Counted from the first letter of the stretch, positions 1 to 9,702 are shown. The stretch: 58,679 nt of DNA from Clostridia bacterium (GCA_017937505.1 JAGBDL010000143.1:1-58679), one strand, 5' to 3'. Notes: generated from the sequence alone by a model not told the origin. Numbers and translations are program-made.

Positions 1-125
1 GCGTGTTCACCGCCCGGGTGCTCCGCGCGGACGGCACGGAGCTGGGCCGCGGCCAGGGTGCGCGCAAGCAGCGCGCCGAGGAGGCCGCCGCGCAGATGGC
101 CATGCGGGCGCTGGGCCAGAAGTGA
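1..125 (+). CDS. rnc: Ribonuclease III, C-terminal end (partial)
   Basis: Only the last 40 codons are present, read from base 3 to a TGA at 123-125. The residues form the end of a double-stranded RNA binding domain: a GRGQGARKQRAEEAAA run matches the last beta strand and helix that end RNase III. RNase III cleaves double-stranded RNA during rRNA processing and mRNA turnover. The call is strengthened by the position, since rnc directly upstream of smc and ftsY is a common Bacillota arrangement. The catalytic domain lies outside the window, so another dsRBD protein cannot be fully excluded. Confidence 0.8.
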   Translation, partial: VFTARVLRADGTELGRGQGARKQRAEEAAAQMAMRALGQK

Positions 126-177
126 GAAGAGGAAGCGCAGATCAAAGCGAACTGTATGACGGAAAGGAGTCGCTCAG

Positions 178-3100
178 GTGCGGCTAAAGAGACTGGAAAT
201 CTACGGCTTCAAGTCGTTCGCGGACAGGACGGTCGTCGTCTTTGACCAGGGCATCACGGGCATCGTGGGCCCCAACGGCAGCGGCAAATCGAACCTGTCG
301 GACGCGGTGCGCTGGGTGCTGGGCGAGCAGAGCGCCAAGGCGCTGCGCGGCGGCAAGATGGAGGACGTGATCTTCAACGGCACCCAGAAGCGCAAGCGTC
401 TGGGCTACTGCGAGGTCTCGCTCGTCTTTGACAACGAGGACCACGCGCTGCCGGTGGATTTTGCGGAGGTCATGATCACCCGCCGCGTGTACCGCAGCGG
501 CGAGGGCGAATACTACATCAACAAGGCGGCCTGCCGCCTGCGCGATATCATCGAGCTGTTCCGTGACACGGGCGTGGGCAAGGAGGGCTACTCGATCATC
601 GGCCAGGGCCGCATCGGCGAGATTCTATCCCAGAAGAGCGAGGACCGCCGCGGCATCTTTGAGGAAGCGGCGGGCATCGTCAAATACCGTACGCGCAAGG
701 AGGAGAGCGAAAAGCGCCTGGCCAACATGCGCGACAACCTTTCCCGCGTGGAGGACATCATCGCGGAGCTGGAAGGTCAGCTGGAGCCGCTGGCCAAGGC
801 GAGCGAGACGGCCAGGCACTATCTGGCCCTGCGCGATGAGCTGCGCGTGCTCGAGTGCTCGTCCTTTGTGCTGCGCAGCGACCGCGCCAAGGAGCGCATC
901 GCGGACGCGGAGGCCATGCTCACGGGCCTGCGCGAGGCAATTGAGCAGGAGGAGAAGCGTGCGCTCGAGCTGACGGCAGCGCGAGACGCAGCCAACGAAA
1001 CCTCCCAGGCCCTGGAGGAGCAGGTCTCCAGGGCGCATGAAAGCGTGCTGGATCTCACGCGCGAAAAGGAAGCCCGGGAGGGCGAATTGGCCATGCTGCG
1101 CGCGGAGATCACGCGCATGGAGAAGGACGTGCTGAACCTCAGCCAGGAGGAGGACGTCCGCCGCGCCAGGAGCGAAGCGCTGGAGGGCGAAATCCGCCAG
1201 AATGAGACGGATGCGCTGAACACGCGCACGCAGATCACCGGCCTGCAGCGCGAGCTGCATGCCAAGGAGGCGGCGCTGGAGACGGCGCAGGAGGCCGTGC
1301 GCGAGGCGGAGGAGACGCTTGAGGCGCACAAGAGCGCCATCATCGACGCGATGAACCGCCTGAGCGACGTGCGCACCAGCGAGGCGCGCCTGGCCACCAT
1401 GCGCAAGGAGCTTGAGCGCCGCGGCGAGGAGGCCAGGGCGCAGCGCGAGGAGCTTGAGATCATCGCCGGACGGCTGGATGAGCAGCTGGAAGAGGCGAAG
1501 CGCGAGCTTGAGGAATTCAGTCAGGCCGAGGGCGAACTGCAGGAGGCCGGGCGGAAAATCGAGCAGGAGAGCCAGGAGGCCGCGCAGAAGATCACCCGCA
1601 TCCAGCAGGCGGTCAATGAGGCGAACGGCCAGAAGCAGGCCGCGGCCAGCCGCCTGCGCGTGCTGCGCGAGATGGAGCGCGACTATGCCGGCTATCAGCA
1701 GGCGGTCAAGCAGGTGCTGCTGCACGCGCGCGGCAATCAGGGCGTGCGCGGCGTCGTCGCATCGCTGATGCAGGTGCCCAGGGAGCTGGAGCGCGCGGTG
1801 GAAGCCGTGCTCGGCGGCGCGCTGCAAAACGTCGTCACCAGCGACGAGTATGTCGCGCGCGACATGATCGCGTATTTGAGAAGCAACAAGCTCGGCCGCG
1901 CGACCTTCCTGCCGATGACCACGATCAACGGCCGAACGCTGAACAGCCAGGAACGCCAGCTTCTGTCCATGCCCGGCTGCGTCGGCGTGGCGAGCGAGCT
2001 GGTGGGCTTTGCGCCGGAATACCGCGGCATCGTGGAAAACCTGCTCGGCCGTACGGTCGTGGCGGAAAATCTGGACGCGGGCATCGAGATCATGCGCCGG
2101 GGCAAGCACGCCTTCAGGCTCGTGACGCTCGAGGGCGACGTGATGCACTCCGGCGGCTCCATGACGGGCGGCAGCTCGGCCTCCCGCATGACGAGCCTGC
2201 TCTCCCGCGAGCGCGAGATCAAGGAGCATGAGGCGCTGCTGGAGAAGCTCGAGCAGCAGATCAAGGACTATGAAGCCCGCCTTGAAAAGGGCGAGGCCTT
2301 CCGGCAGGGCGTCAAGCAGCGCCGCGCGCAGGCGTTTGAGGAGCTGCATCAGGCGCAGATCGACGTGTCGATCGCCTCTGAGCGCGTGCGCACGCTGAGC
2401 GCGCAGCGCGAAAGCCACGCGCAGCAGGAGCAGCGCTGTGATCTGCTGTGCGCGCAGATTGCGGAGAACCTTTCGCAGATCGACAGCCAGCTGGCCGGCG
2501 CGCGAAGCACGCAGGCGGGCGAGGAGCGCACCAGCGATGAGATGAACCGCCGCACGGGCGAGCTCTCCGACATTCTCTACGAAAAGCGCGAGGCGCTGGA
2601 CGCGCTGCGCGAGGACGCCCAGCATGTGCGCGTCACACTGGCGGCAAAGGAGCGCGACCTGACGGCCCTCACGGCGGACGGCGCGCGCATGCATCGCGAG
2701 CAGGAGGAGATCGCTTCCCAACTGTACCAGGCGCATCAGCGCCGCGAGACGCTGATTGTCGAGCATCAGAACGCGACGCAGCAGATGGCAGAGGATACGA
2801 AGCTGGCAGGCGCGTGCGGCGAGCGGCTCACGGAGGCGCAGCAGGCGCTGACCGAAAGGCAGGCGCAGCGCGGCGAGAGCCAGGAGCGCGTGCGCGCGCT
2901 GACGCAGGAGATCGACGCGCTGCGCGAGCAGCTGGCGCAGGATCAGGACAAGGGCCACAAGGCCGAGATGATCCTATCCCGCACGCAGGCGGAGCTTTCC
3001 CAGATGCAGCAGCGCATCTGGGACGAGTACGAGCTGACGTATGCGGGCGCGAAGGAATACCTGACGGAGCCATTTGACCTGGCGGCGTCCGACAAGCGCA

Positions 3101-3747
3101 CCGGCGATATCCGCCGCGAAATCCGCGCGATGGGCCCGGTCAACGTCACGGCGGTGGAGGACTACCGCGCGTGCCGCGAGCGCTATGAGGAGCTGGCGGG
3201 GCAGCGCGACGACCTGCTCAAGGCAGAGGACGACCTCAAGGGCATCATCGAGACGCTGCAGCGCCAGATGGAGCGCCAGTTCATGGAGAACTTCCGCCTG
3301 ATGCAGCAGTATTTCGCGGAGACGTTCGCCAAGCTCTTCGGCGGCGGCCACGCGGAGCTGCGGCTGCTGGACGAAAACGACGTGCTGGGCTGCGGCATCG
3401 AGATCGTGGCGCAGCCCCCGGGCAAGAAGCTGCAGCTGCTCTCGCTGCTCTCCGGCGGCGAGCGCGCGCTGACGGCGATTGCGATCCTGTTTGCGATGCT
3501 GCGGCTCAAGCCGACGCCGTTCTGCTTCCTTGACGAGATCGAGGCGGCGCTGGACGACGGCAACATCTCCACGTTCGCCGACTATCTGCGGGAGTTTTCA
3601 ACGGATACGCAGTTCGTCGTCGTCACCCACAGAAAGGGCACGATGGAGCGCTGCGACAGCCTGTACGGCGTGGCGATGGAGGAAAAGGGCGTGTCGACCA
3701 TGCTCAGCGTCGAGCTCAAGGACGTGGGCGAGGACGCGATGCAGTGA
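178..3747 (+). CDS. smc: Chromosome segregation protein SMC
   Basis: An SMC ATPase of 1189 residues, the usual full length, which with ScpA and ScpB forms bacterial condensin and organises the chromosome. The N-terminal head carries Walker A GPNGSGKS at residues 31-38. Long Glu/Arg/Ala-rich coiled coils run from about 170 to 500 and 670 to 1010 around a hinge (about 515-660) that contains a glycine-rich GGSMTGGSS loop. The C-terminal head has the signature LSGGER near 1091 and Walker B CFLDEIEAALDD near 1117. Translation starts at GTG 178, preceded by AAAGGAG at a good distance. It is followed 30 bp later by ftsY, so the two are probably co-transcribed with rnc. Confidence 0.98.
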   Translation: MRLKRLEIYGFKSFADRTVVVFDQGITGIVGPNGSGKSNLSDAVRWVLGEQSAKALRGGKMEDVIFNGTQKRKRLGYCEVSLVFDNEDHALPVDFAEVMITRRVYRSGEGEYYINKAACRLRDIIELFRDTGVGKEGYSIIGQGRIGEILSQKSEDRRGIFEEAAGIVKYRTRKEESEKRLANMRDNLSRVEDIIAELEGQLEPLAKASETARHYLALRDELRVLECSSFVLRSDRAKERIADAEAMLTGLREAIEQEEKRALELTAARDAANETSQALEEQVSRAHESVLDLTREKEAREGELAMLRAEITRMEKDVLNLSQEEDVRRARSEALEGEIRQNETDALNTRTQITGLQRELHAKEAALETAQEAVREAEETLEAHKSAIIDAMNRLSDVRTSEARLATMRKELERRGEEARAQREELEIIAGRLDEQLEEAKRELEEFSQAEGELQEAGRKIEQESQEAAQKITRIQQAVNEANGQKQAAASRLRVLREMERDYAGYQQAVKQVLLHARGNQGVRGVVASLMQVPRELERAVEAVLGGALQNVVTSDEYVARDMIAYLRSNKLGRATFLPMTTINGRTLNSQERQLLSMPGCVGVASELVGFAPEYRGIVENLLGRTVVAENLDAGIEIMRRGKHAFRLVTLEGDVMHSGGSMTGGSSASRMTSLLSREREIKEHEALLEKLEQQIKDYEARLEKGEAFRQGVKQRRAQAFEELHQAQIDVSIASERVRTLSAQRESHAQQEQRCDLLCAQIAENLSQIDSQLAGARSTQAGEERTSDEMNRRTGELSDILYEKREALDALREDAQHVRVTLAAKERDLTALTADGARMHREQEEIASQLYQAHQRRETLIVEHQNATQQMAEDTKLAGACGERLTEAQQALTERQAQRGESQERVRALTQEIDALREQLAQDQDKGHKAEMILSRTQAELSQMQQRIWDEYELTYAGAKEYLTEPFDLAASDKRTGDIRREIRAMGPVNVTAVEDYRACRERYEELAGQRDDLLKAEDDLKGIIETLQRQMERQFMENFRLMQQYFAETFAKLFGGGHAELRLLDENDVLGCGIEIVAQPPGKKLQLLSLLSGGERALTAIAILFAMLRLKPTPFCFLDEIEAALDDGNISTFADYLREFSTDTQFVVVTHRKGTMERCDSLYGVAMEEKGVSTMLSVELKDVGEDAMQ

Positions 3748-3777
3748 TTGGGTATTTGATGCGAAAGGAGTAAGACC

Positions 3778-4812
3778 ATGGCTTTCTTTGGTTTCGGCAA
3801 AAAGCAGGAGGAGAAGAAGGAGGAGCGCGCGGCAGCGCAGCAGAATGCCGCTGCGGCGTCTTCCGTTCAGGAGACGGCGCCGGCACAGGAGGATGCGCCT
3901 GTGCAGGAGGAGAAAAAGGGCCTGTTTTCCCGCCTGTGGAACGGCCTTTCCAAGACCCGCACCAACGTCGCGGGCCGCGTGGACGAGCTGATTGAGGCGA
4001 CCGAGGAGATCGACGACGATTTCTACGAGGATCTTGTGGACATCCTGATCATGAGCGACATGGGTGTGCGCACCAGCGACAAGGTCATCGAGGAGCTCAA
4101 GCGCCGCGTGCAGGCTGGGAAGATCACCGACGCCCGCCAGGCGCGCGACATCCTCAAGCAGATTCTCAAAGAGATGATGGACATGCCGCGCAAGCCGCTC
4201 AGGTGGCCGATGATCATGATGGTCGTCGGTGTGAACGGCGTGGGCAAGACGACCACCATCGGCAAGCTGGCCATGCGCTTTAAGGACGCGCGCCACAGCG
4301 TCGTGCTCGCAGCGGCGGACACCTTCCGCGCGGCGGCGGCCGATCAGCTGCAGATCTGGTCCGAGCGCGCGCAGGTGCCGATCGTCCGCCATGCAGAGGG
4401 CGCGGACCCGGCGGCCGTCGTGTTTGACGGCATCCAGAAGGCGAAGGCGACCGAGGCCGATTTGCTGATCGTGGATACGGCGGGCCGCCTGCACAACAAG
4501 AAGAACCTGATGGAGGAGCTGCGCAAGATCACCCGCATCATCACCCGCGAGTACGAGGGCGCGGAGGTGCGCACGCTGCTGGTCATCGACGCTACGACCG
4601 GCCAGAACGGCCTGCAGCAGGCGCGCGAGTTCGCCTCTGTCGCGGATGTTTCCGGCATCGTGCTCACCAAGCTCGACGGCACCGCCAAGGGCGGCATCGC
4701 CGTGGCGATCATGGACGAGCTGAAGCTGCCGGTGCTCTACATCGGTGTGGGCGAGGGCATCGAGGATCTGCAGGCGTTTGACGCAGGCGCGTTTGTCGAT
4801 GCGATCTTCTGA
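3778..4812 (+). CDS. ftsY: Signal recognition particle receptor FtsY
   Basis: SRP receptor GTPase of 344 residues that docks SRP-ribosome complexes at the membrane. A charged, Glu/Ala/Gln-rich A domain covers about residues 1-50 and is short, as in many Gram-positive FtsY proteins. The NG domain follows, with G1 GVNGVGKTT near 151, the DTFRAAAADQL motif after it, G3 DTAGR near 233, and G4 TKLDGTAKGG near 297. AAAGGAG precedes ATG 3778. The next gene lies after a 153-bp gap containing repeat B, so the co-transcribed block may weaken here. Confidence 0.97.
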   Translation: MAFFGFGKKQEEKKEERAAAQQNAAAASSVQETAPAQEDAPVQEEKKGLFSRLWNGLSKTRTNVAGRVDELIEATEEIDDDFYEDLVDILIMSDMGVRTSDKVIEELKRRVQAGKITDARQARDILKQILKEMMDMPRKPLRWPMIMMVVGVNGVGKTTTIGKLAMRFKDARHSVVLAAADTFRAAAADQLQIWSERAQVPIVRHAEGADPAAVVFDGIQKAKATEADLLIVDTAGRLHNKKNLMEELRKITRIITREYEGAEVRTLLVIDATTGQNGLQQAREFASVADVSGIVLTKLDGTAKGGIAVAIMDELKLPVLYIGVGEGIEDLQAFDAGAFVDAIF

Positions 4813-4840
4813 TTTGTCATTCCGAATTGCTTTTATCTGC

Positions 4841-4925
4841 GCGAAGCGAACGTGGGGTCAAGGGGCGAAGTCCCTTGGCAGGGTTTGGGGCAGCAGCCCC
4901 AAGCAGGTTTGGGCGGCAGCCCAAC
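4841..4925. repeat. Repeat B copy 1: tandem mini-hairpins
   Basis: The gap between ftsY and the next gene holds three short perfect palindromes in a row. AAGGG/CCCTT is at 4860-4876, TTGGGG/CCCCAA at 4885-4902, and TTGGGC/GCCCAA at 4909-4924. Its reverse complement matches the sequence at 44636-44700: the TTGGGCTGCCGCCCAA hairpin followed by AACCTGCTTG is shared, as is the terminal TTCGCTTCGC. It is therefore a dispersed repeat of small stacked hairpins and not a gene. None of the hairpins has a U-run, so it is not an obvious terminator. Confidence 0.7.
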
Positions 4926-4965
4926 GTATTTCACCGTCGGCTTTGCGTGAAAGGAGGTGCGTTTC

Positions 4966-5505
4966 GTGAGCGTGCTCAGGCGGTTTCTGAACTTCATCGC
5001 TTCGCGCATGTTTTTTCTCACGGTCATCAGCGCGCTGCTGATCATCTCGTTTTATCTGGCGATGAATACCGCCAACATCTGGGTGCTGATCGACGACGGC
5101 CTCACGGCGCGCGCGTCGGTCGTGCTCATGGGCGAGGATTCGTCGGATCTGTCCAAGTACTTCAAGCAGGAGTTCATCAGCCAGGACCCGGTTCTGCAGG
5201 TGGGCCTGAGCGACACGTCGCCCTATAAGGACTATGAAATCCGCGGCTTTGACCATCGCGTGCGCATGGTGTCCGTGTGGTCCTGGCCGTGGGAAAACGT
5301 GGCCCGCGCGGAGATCATCGAGAGCATTCCCGCCATTGACGGCACCATCCGCGCCTCCAAGCGCGAGGCGGCGCTGGCGGCGGGCGGTGAGGAACGGCTC
5401 TCCCCGCCGGACTGGGCGACCTCGCGCTATCGCGTGACGCTCACGCGCACGGCGGGCCGCTGGATGATCTCCAACCTCCAGCTGATCGAGCAGATTGAAG
5501 AATGA
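4966..5505 (+). CDS. Uncharacterised single-pass membrane protein
   Basis: A protein of 179 residues that I do not recognise. One hydrophobic segment (about 16-36, MFFLTVISALLIISFYLAM) follows a basic N terminus, giving a probable N-in anchor with the remainder outside the cell. The soluble part ends in a beta-rich RYRVTLTRTAGRWMISNL stretch that resembles the last strands of NTF2-like or lipoprotein-associated domains, but this is only a resemblance. The start is taken at GTG 4966, 8 bases after AAAGGAGG; an in-frame GTG at 4957 overlaps that site and is unlikely. The stop overlaps the ATG of dus (ATGA), so the two are translationally coupled. The position between ftsY and dus suggests a conserved envelope function that cannot be named. 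Confidence 0.75.
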   Translation: MSVLRRFLNFIASRMFFLTVISALLIISFYLAMNTANIWVLIDDGLTARASVVLMGEDSSDLSKYFKQEFISQDPVLQVGLSDTSPYKDYEIRGFDHRVRMVSVWSWPWENVARAEIIESIPAIDGTIRASKREAALAAGGEERLSPPDWATSRYRVTLTRTAGRWMISNLQLIEQIEE

Positions 5506-6476
5506 CCATGGGCTTTGAATTTCTTGCGCGCGGCGCGATGCTCGCCCCGATGGCTGGGGTGACGGACATGCCCTTCCGCGTGCTCTGCCATGAGCTGGGC
5601 TGCCCGATGGCGGTCAGCGAGATGGTGAGCGCGAAGGGCTATGTGCTTTCGCCCAGGGACAACCGCGCTGCGCGCGAGCTGCTGGCCGTCGCGCCGCAGG
5701 AGGAGGGCGCTGTGGCGCTCCAGCTCTTTGGCCGCGAGCCGGAGATCATGGCGCGCGCCGCCGGGGAGCTGACGGCGACGGGGCGCTACGCGCTGCTGGA
5801 CATCAACATGGGCTGTCCCGTGCCCAAAATCGCCGGAAACGGCGAGGGCAGCGCACTGATGAAGACGCCGGAGCTGGCGGCGGAAATCGTGCATGAGGTG
5901 GCAAAGGCGTCCCATGTGCCGGTGACGGTCAAGATGCGCCTGGGCTTTGAGGCAGGGAGCGAGACGTACCTCACGCTCGGCCCGATGCTCGAGCAGGCCG
6001 GCGCGGCGATGATCACGCTGCACGCGCGCACGCGCAGCCAGTTTTACGAGGGACATGCCGACTGGGACGCGATCCGGAAGCTCAAACAGCGCGTGTCCAT
6101 CCCCGTCGTGGGCAACGGAGACGTGACCTGCTGGCAGGACGCGCAGCGGATGCTCGAGGAGACGAGCTGCGACGGCGTGGCGGTCGGCCGTGCGGCGCAG
6201 GGCAATCCGTGGATCTTCGAGCAGATCCGCGACGGCATGGCGGGTAGACCCCTGCGCAGCGTCCCGCCCGAGGAAAAGCTCGACGTCCTGATGCGTCACG
6301 CGAGGATGCTTGCCGTGCTCAAGGGCGAAGGCGTGGCGGTGCGCGAGATGCGCAGGCACATCGTCTGCTATGTGCGCGGCATGCGCGGCGCGGCGAAGCT
6401 GCGCACGCAGGTCAACAGCATCCTCACGCTGGAGGCGCTCGAGGAGACGCTGTCCGCGTTCATGCTCAATGCGTAA
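5502..6476 (+). CDS. dusB: tRNA-dihydrouridine synthase (DusB-like)
   Basis: FMN enzyme of 324 residues that reduces uridine to dihydrouridine in tRNA. It begins with the family motif LAPMAGVTDMPFR, has NMGCPVPKI with the catalytic cysteine near residue 105, and VTVKMRLGF with the FMN-contacting lysine near 144. VGNGDV and GVAVGRAAQGNPWIF follow, both typical of the TIM-barrel phosphate site. Length and motif order fit the DusB group of Bacillota. ATG 5502 overlaps the preceding stop by 4 bases; an in-frame ATG at 5508 is an alternative start. About 50 bp separate it from the sortase gene. Confidence 0.93.
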   Translation: MTMGFEFLARGAMLAPMAGVTDMPFRVLCHELGCPMAVSEMVSAKGYVLSPRDNRAARELLAVAPQEEGAVALQLFGREPEIMARAAGELTATGRYALLDINMGCPVPKIAGNGEGSALMKTPELAAEIVHEVAKASHVPVTVKMRLGFEAGSETYLTLGPMLEQAGAAMITLHARTRSQFYEGHADWDAIRKLKQRVSIPVVGNGDVTCWQDAQRMLEETSCDGVAVGRAAQGNPWIFEQIRDGMAGRPLRSVPPEEKLDVLMRHARMLAVLKGEGVAVREMRRHIVCYVRGMRGAAKLRTQVNSILTLEALEETLSAFMLNA

Positions 6477-6525
6477 GGAACGGACGGCAGGACGCACCGC
6501 TTCTTGATCGAAGGCGACGACGGAG

Positions 6526-7539
6526 ATGAGTGATTTGATGCGCAGAAGAAAACACAGGAGACCGGCCCAGACGCAGGGGATCGGAGAGTTCCGGTCTCAT
6601 GACAGGCGAAGTGTGAAAAAACGCAGGCGTTATCGCAAGCTGATGCGTCAGGGCGTCCTTGTGCTTTTGTGCGCAGTGATCCTTCTGAGCGCCTTCATGG
6701 TGGTCAGCATTGTCGGGCGCAGCATCAGAACCAGGCGGCTGAACCGCGAGCTGGCTGAGCGCCGCGATCAGATGGAGCCTGTTGCCTTGAGCACGGAGAC
6801 GCCGCAGCCCGTGGCGACGGATGTGCCGGTATTTGCCGATGAGCCTGAGGAGACGATGGAGCCCGCGCCGACAGCAGAGGCGTCGCAGCAGCGCACGAGC
6901 TTCCACCGGATTCTGGGACAGGCGCTTCCGAATATGGAGCAGCTTTACTACGAGAACCGCGATCTGACCGGCTGGATTGAAATCCCGGAGGTGCTGAGCC
7001 TGCCGGTCGTGTATAAGGATAATTCGTATTACCTGACACATGACTTCTACAAGAATAAGAACGCTTCGGGCACGATCTTCCTGGACAAGAATCATCGCTT
7101 TTCGGAGCACACGCAGAATCTGCTCCTGCATGGGCATAACATGAAGGACGGCACGATGTTTGGCCGCCTGACCCAGTATCTTCAGGACATCGACTACCTC
7201 AAGCGCCATGCGTTTGTGAACTATGACACGCTCTGGGAGAAGGAGCAGTATGTGATCTTCTCCGTGATGCGCGTGTCGCTGGACGTGAAAAGCGATCAGT
7301 TCATCAATTACTTTTCCTATCCGACCTTCAAGAGTGAGCGTGAGTTTGAAAACTATGTGCGTCAGGCGCAGCTGCACTCGCAATACGCCATTCCGCTGGA
7401 TATCCAGCCCAGCGACGCGCTGCTGACGCTTTCCACCTGTATCGACGAGGATCGGCTGGTCATCGTCTGCCGCCGCATTCGGGAGAATGAAAGCCGCACC
7501 GGGCTGCGGCAGACGATCAATCTGGCCGTCAGGCAATGA
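6526..7539 (+). CDS. srtB: Class B sortase
   Basis: Membrane-anchored cysteine transpeptidase of 337 residues. It has a very basic cytoplasmic N terminus, one transmembrane helix (about 43-66), and a Thr/Glu/Pro-rich linker to about 125. The sortase B barrel follows: GWIEIPEVLSLPVV, then LLLHGHNM with the active-site His near 203, LSTCID with the catalytic Cys near 304, and the Arg in VIVCRRIR just after it. Sortase B enzymes attach haem-uptake proteins or pilus bases to the wall; no LPXTG-like or NPQTN-like substrate is encoded next to it. An ATG at 6538 is an alternative start. A strong hairpin follows the gene. Confidence 0.92.
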   Translation: MSDLMRRRKHRRPAQTQGIGEFRSHDRRSVKKRRRYRKLMRQGVLVLLCAVILLSAFMVVSIVGRSIRTRRLNRELAERRDQMEPVALSTETPQPVATDVPVFADEPEETMEPAPTAEASQQRTSFHRILGQALPNMEQLYYENRDLTGWIEIPEVLSLPVVYKDNSYYLTHDFYKNKNASGTIFLDKNHRFSEHTQNLLLHGHNMKDGTMFGRLTQYLQDIDYLKRHAFVNYDTLWEKEQYVIFSVMRVSLDVKSDQFINYFSYPTFKSEREFENYVRQAQLHSQYAIPLDIQPSDALLTLSTCIDEDRLVIVCRRIRENESRTGLRQTINLAVRQ

Positions 7540-7563
7540 GCAGATGCGAACAACGCATGATGA

Positions 7564-7596
7564 CAGCCCGGATTCCGCAAGGAGTCCGGGCTGTTT
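7564..7596. terminator. Bidirectional terminator between srtB and the TSUP gene
   Basis: A 13-bp stem, CAGCCCGGATTCC / GGAGTCCGGGCTG, closed by a GCAA tetraloop lies in the 63-bp gap between two convergent genes. A short TTT follows on the plus strand. Stem strength and position support termination of both genes, although the U-run is weak. Confidence 0.7.
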
Positions 7597-7602
7597 GCAT
7601 GC

Positions 7603-8367
7603 TCATGTCAGCGCCGCCGCCATGTTGATCAGCGAGGTGAACAGGCTCAGACGCAGCAGCGCTTCGCCTGCGCGGCTGGTCTGCCGCTGTACGGCGGGCA
7701 CCATCGCCAGGAGCGCGCCGCCGATTGCGCCGGGCAGCAGCCAGAGCAGCGCGTCCGCATCCGGTATGCGCAGCCGGCTGCGGATGAGCAGCATGACGAG
7801 CTTGCCCGCCATGGCAAACAGAGAGATCGTCAGCGCGGCGGCGGAGGACTCGTCGTTCTCCGCGTCAAAGAGCAGAAAGTAGAGCATCAGTGTGAGCGGC
7901 GCCGCGCCGAACGCCAGAAACGACGCAAGCAGGCCGACCACCAGCGCCACAGGAAAGGAAGCCAGCCGCGTGAGCGACAGCGGGCGGACGGTGCGCGAGA
8001 GCGTGCGGAAATAGACCGCGGGCAGCGCGACGAGCGTGAAGAGCAGCGCGTTTTGCAGCAGGATGGCCGTATCGCGCGGAATGACCGAGACGAACCGGTT
8101 GGCCATCAGATCGCCCAGAATGCCGCCCAGCGCGCTGCCGACGGCCAGCAGGAGCAGCTCGTCCTGGTGCAGCGCAAGCGGCTGGCCCAGGGCGAAGAAC
8201 GCGCTGACGAGCGCCGCGCCCAGCGTGGCCATCGTGCAGAGCATGGCGATGGACGCGGGCGCAAGCGGCGAGACGGCGTCCAGCAGCGGGCGCAGCAGCG
8301 TCGTCGCGCCCAGGCCGGCCGTCAGCCCGAAGAATGCGCTGGCCCCGGCGAAGAGAAAATAGATCAT
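7603..8367 (-). CDS. TSUP family (TauE/SafE-like) membrane exporter
   Basis: Polytopic protein of 254 residues with about seven to eight hydrophobic segments and a repeated organisation. An N-terminal [21 protein letters not shown] half is followed by a second half beginning [21 protein letters not shown]. The Gly-rich loops match the sulfite exporter TauE/SafE (TSUP) superfamily, whose members move sulfite, sulfoacetate or other sulfur and organic anions. Its ATG overlaps the enolase stop by 4 bases (ATGA), so it is translated by coupling with eno. Nothing nearby names a sulfur substrate, and the substrate is unknown. Confidence 0.8.
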   Translation of the reverse strand: MIYFLFAGASAFFGLTAGLGATTLLRPLLDAVSPLAPASIAMLCTMATLGAALVSAFFALGQPLALHQDELLLLAVGSALGGILGDLMANRFVSVIPRDTAILLQNALLFTLVALPAVYFRTLSRTVRPLSLTRLASFPVALVVGLLASFLAFGAAPLTLMLYFLLFDAENDESSAAALTISLFAMAGKLVMLLIRSRLRIPDADALLWLLPGAIGGALLAMVPAVQRQTSRAGEALLRLSLFTSLINMAAALT

Positions 8368-9644
8368 GCGCCCGTCGCGGCCTTTCCGAAGACCGCCGCC
8401 GCGCCCAGCGCGTCCTCGATGCGCAGCAGCCGGTTGTATTTGGCTACGCGCTCGCTGCGGCAGGGCGCGCCGGTTTTGATCTGCCCGACGTTCAGCGCGA
8501 CGGCCAGATCGGCGATGGTCGTGTCCTCGCTCTCGCCGCTGCGGTGGGAGACGATGGTCCTGAAGCCGTTTTGCTGGGAGAGCTGCGCGGCACGGATGGT
8601 CTCGCTCAGCGTGCCGATCTGGTTCGGCTTGAGCAGAATGGCGTTGGCGCAGCCCATGGAGATGCCTTTGGACAGGCGCTTTTCGTTGGTGACAAACAGG
8701 TCATCGCCCACCAGCTGGCAGCTGCCGCCCAGCGTCAGCGTCATCGCCTGCCAGGCGGGCCAGTCTTCCTCGCCCAGCGCGTCCTCGATGGAGCGGATGG
8801 GGTACTTGCCCTGCAGCTCGCGCCAGTGCTCGGTCAGCTCGTGGCTGGTGAAGCTGCGCTTTGACTTGGGCAGCGTGTAGCCCTTCTTGTCCTTCCATTC
8901 GCTGGCAGCCGCGTCGAGCGCGAGGGCAAAATCACTGCCGGGCGCATAGCCCGCGCGGGTCACGGCCTCCAGAATCAGCTCGATAGCCTCGGTTTCATCG
9001 CTCACATCCGGTGCAAAGCCGCCCTCGTCGCCCACGGCGGTGGAGAAGCGCTTCTTCCTGAGCAGCGCGGCGAGCGCGTGATAGACCTCCGCGCACATGC
9101 GCAGCCCGCCGCGGAAGGTTTGCGCGCCGACAGGCATGATCATGAACTCCTGCACGTCCAGGCCGTTGTTTGCGTGCGCGCCGCCGTTGAGGATGTTCAT
9201 CATCGGCATGGGCAGCGTCACGGCCTGCGCGCCGCCCAGAAACCGGTACAGCGCTACGCCCTGGCTGCTGGCTGCCGCCTTGGCGCAGGCCATGGAGACA
9301 GCGAGCGTCGCGTTCGCGCCGAGGACGGACTTGTTGTCTGTGCCGTCGAGTGCGATCATCGCACTGTCCACAGCGAACAGATCGGCGGCGTCCATGCCGC
9401 GCAGCGCCTTGTCGATGCTGGTGGAGACGTTCTTGCACGCGCGGCGCACGCCCTTGCCGTTATAGAGCTGCATGTCGTTGTCGCGCAGCTCCAGCGCCTC
9501 AAACTTGCCGGTGGATGCGCCGCTGGGCGCGATGGCGGTGCAGGTGACGCCATCCGCAAGGCGTACCTCCGCCTCGACGGTCGGGTTTCCGCGCGAATCG
9601 AGCACCTCACGCCCGAGCACGCTGACGATTTCTGTTTTGACCAT
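8364..9644 (-). CDS. eno: Enolase (2-phosphoglycerate dehydratase)
   Basis: Glycolytic enzyme of 426 residues interconverting 2-phosphoglycerate and phosphoenolpyruvate. Family motifs are present in order: [22 protein letters not shown] with the catalytic Glu near 205, SIEDAL supplying a Mg ligand, [17 protein letters not shown] with the catalytic Lys near 340, and SHRSGESED near 370. Some motifs depart from the norm (EDALGEEDW where EDGLDEDDW is usual; ALDAAASEW for ALDVASSEF), but the metal and catalytic residues are kept. GGAGGG precedes ATG 9644. The TSUP gene overlaps its 3' end. It would be the next enzyme after the glycerate 2-kinase at 24.2 kb. Confidence 0.96.
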   Translation of the reverse strand: MVKTEIVSVLGREVLDSRGNPTVEAEVRLADGVTCTAIAPSGASTGKFEALELRDNDMQLYNGKGVRRACKNVSTSIDKALRGMDAADLFAVDSAMIALDGTDNKSVLGANATLAVSMACAKAAASSQGVALYRFLGGAQAVTLPMPMMNILNGGAHANNGLDVQEFMIMPVGAQTFRGGLRMCAEVYHALAALLRKKRFSTAVGDEGGFAPDVSDETEAIELILEAVTRAGYAPGSDFALALDAAASEWKDKKGYTLPKSKRSFTSHELTEHWRELQGKYPIRSIEDALGEEDWPAWQAMTLTLGGSCQLVGDDLFVTNEKRLSKGISMGCANAILLKPNQIGTLSETIRAAQLSQQNGFRTIVSHRSGESEDTTIADLAVALNVGQIKTGAPCRSERVAKYNRLLRIEDALGAAAVFGKAATGA

Positions 9645-9702
9645 GGCTGATCCCTCCGCGATTCGTTTGCCTTATCATGGACGGCGCGGGGCAAGAGTAT
9701 GC

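Noticed and set aside
625..2958. 777-codon open frame antisense to smc
   Set aside because: Arg/Leu/Ala-rich translation typical of shadow frames in GC-rich genes; no domain, no ribosome binding site, and smc itself is unmistakable.
4827..5228. Open frame starting inside repeat B
   Set aside because: It is out of frame with the membrane protein gene at 4966, which has a proper ribosome binding site and transmembrane segment.
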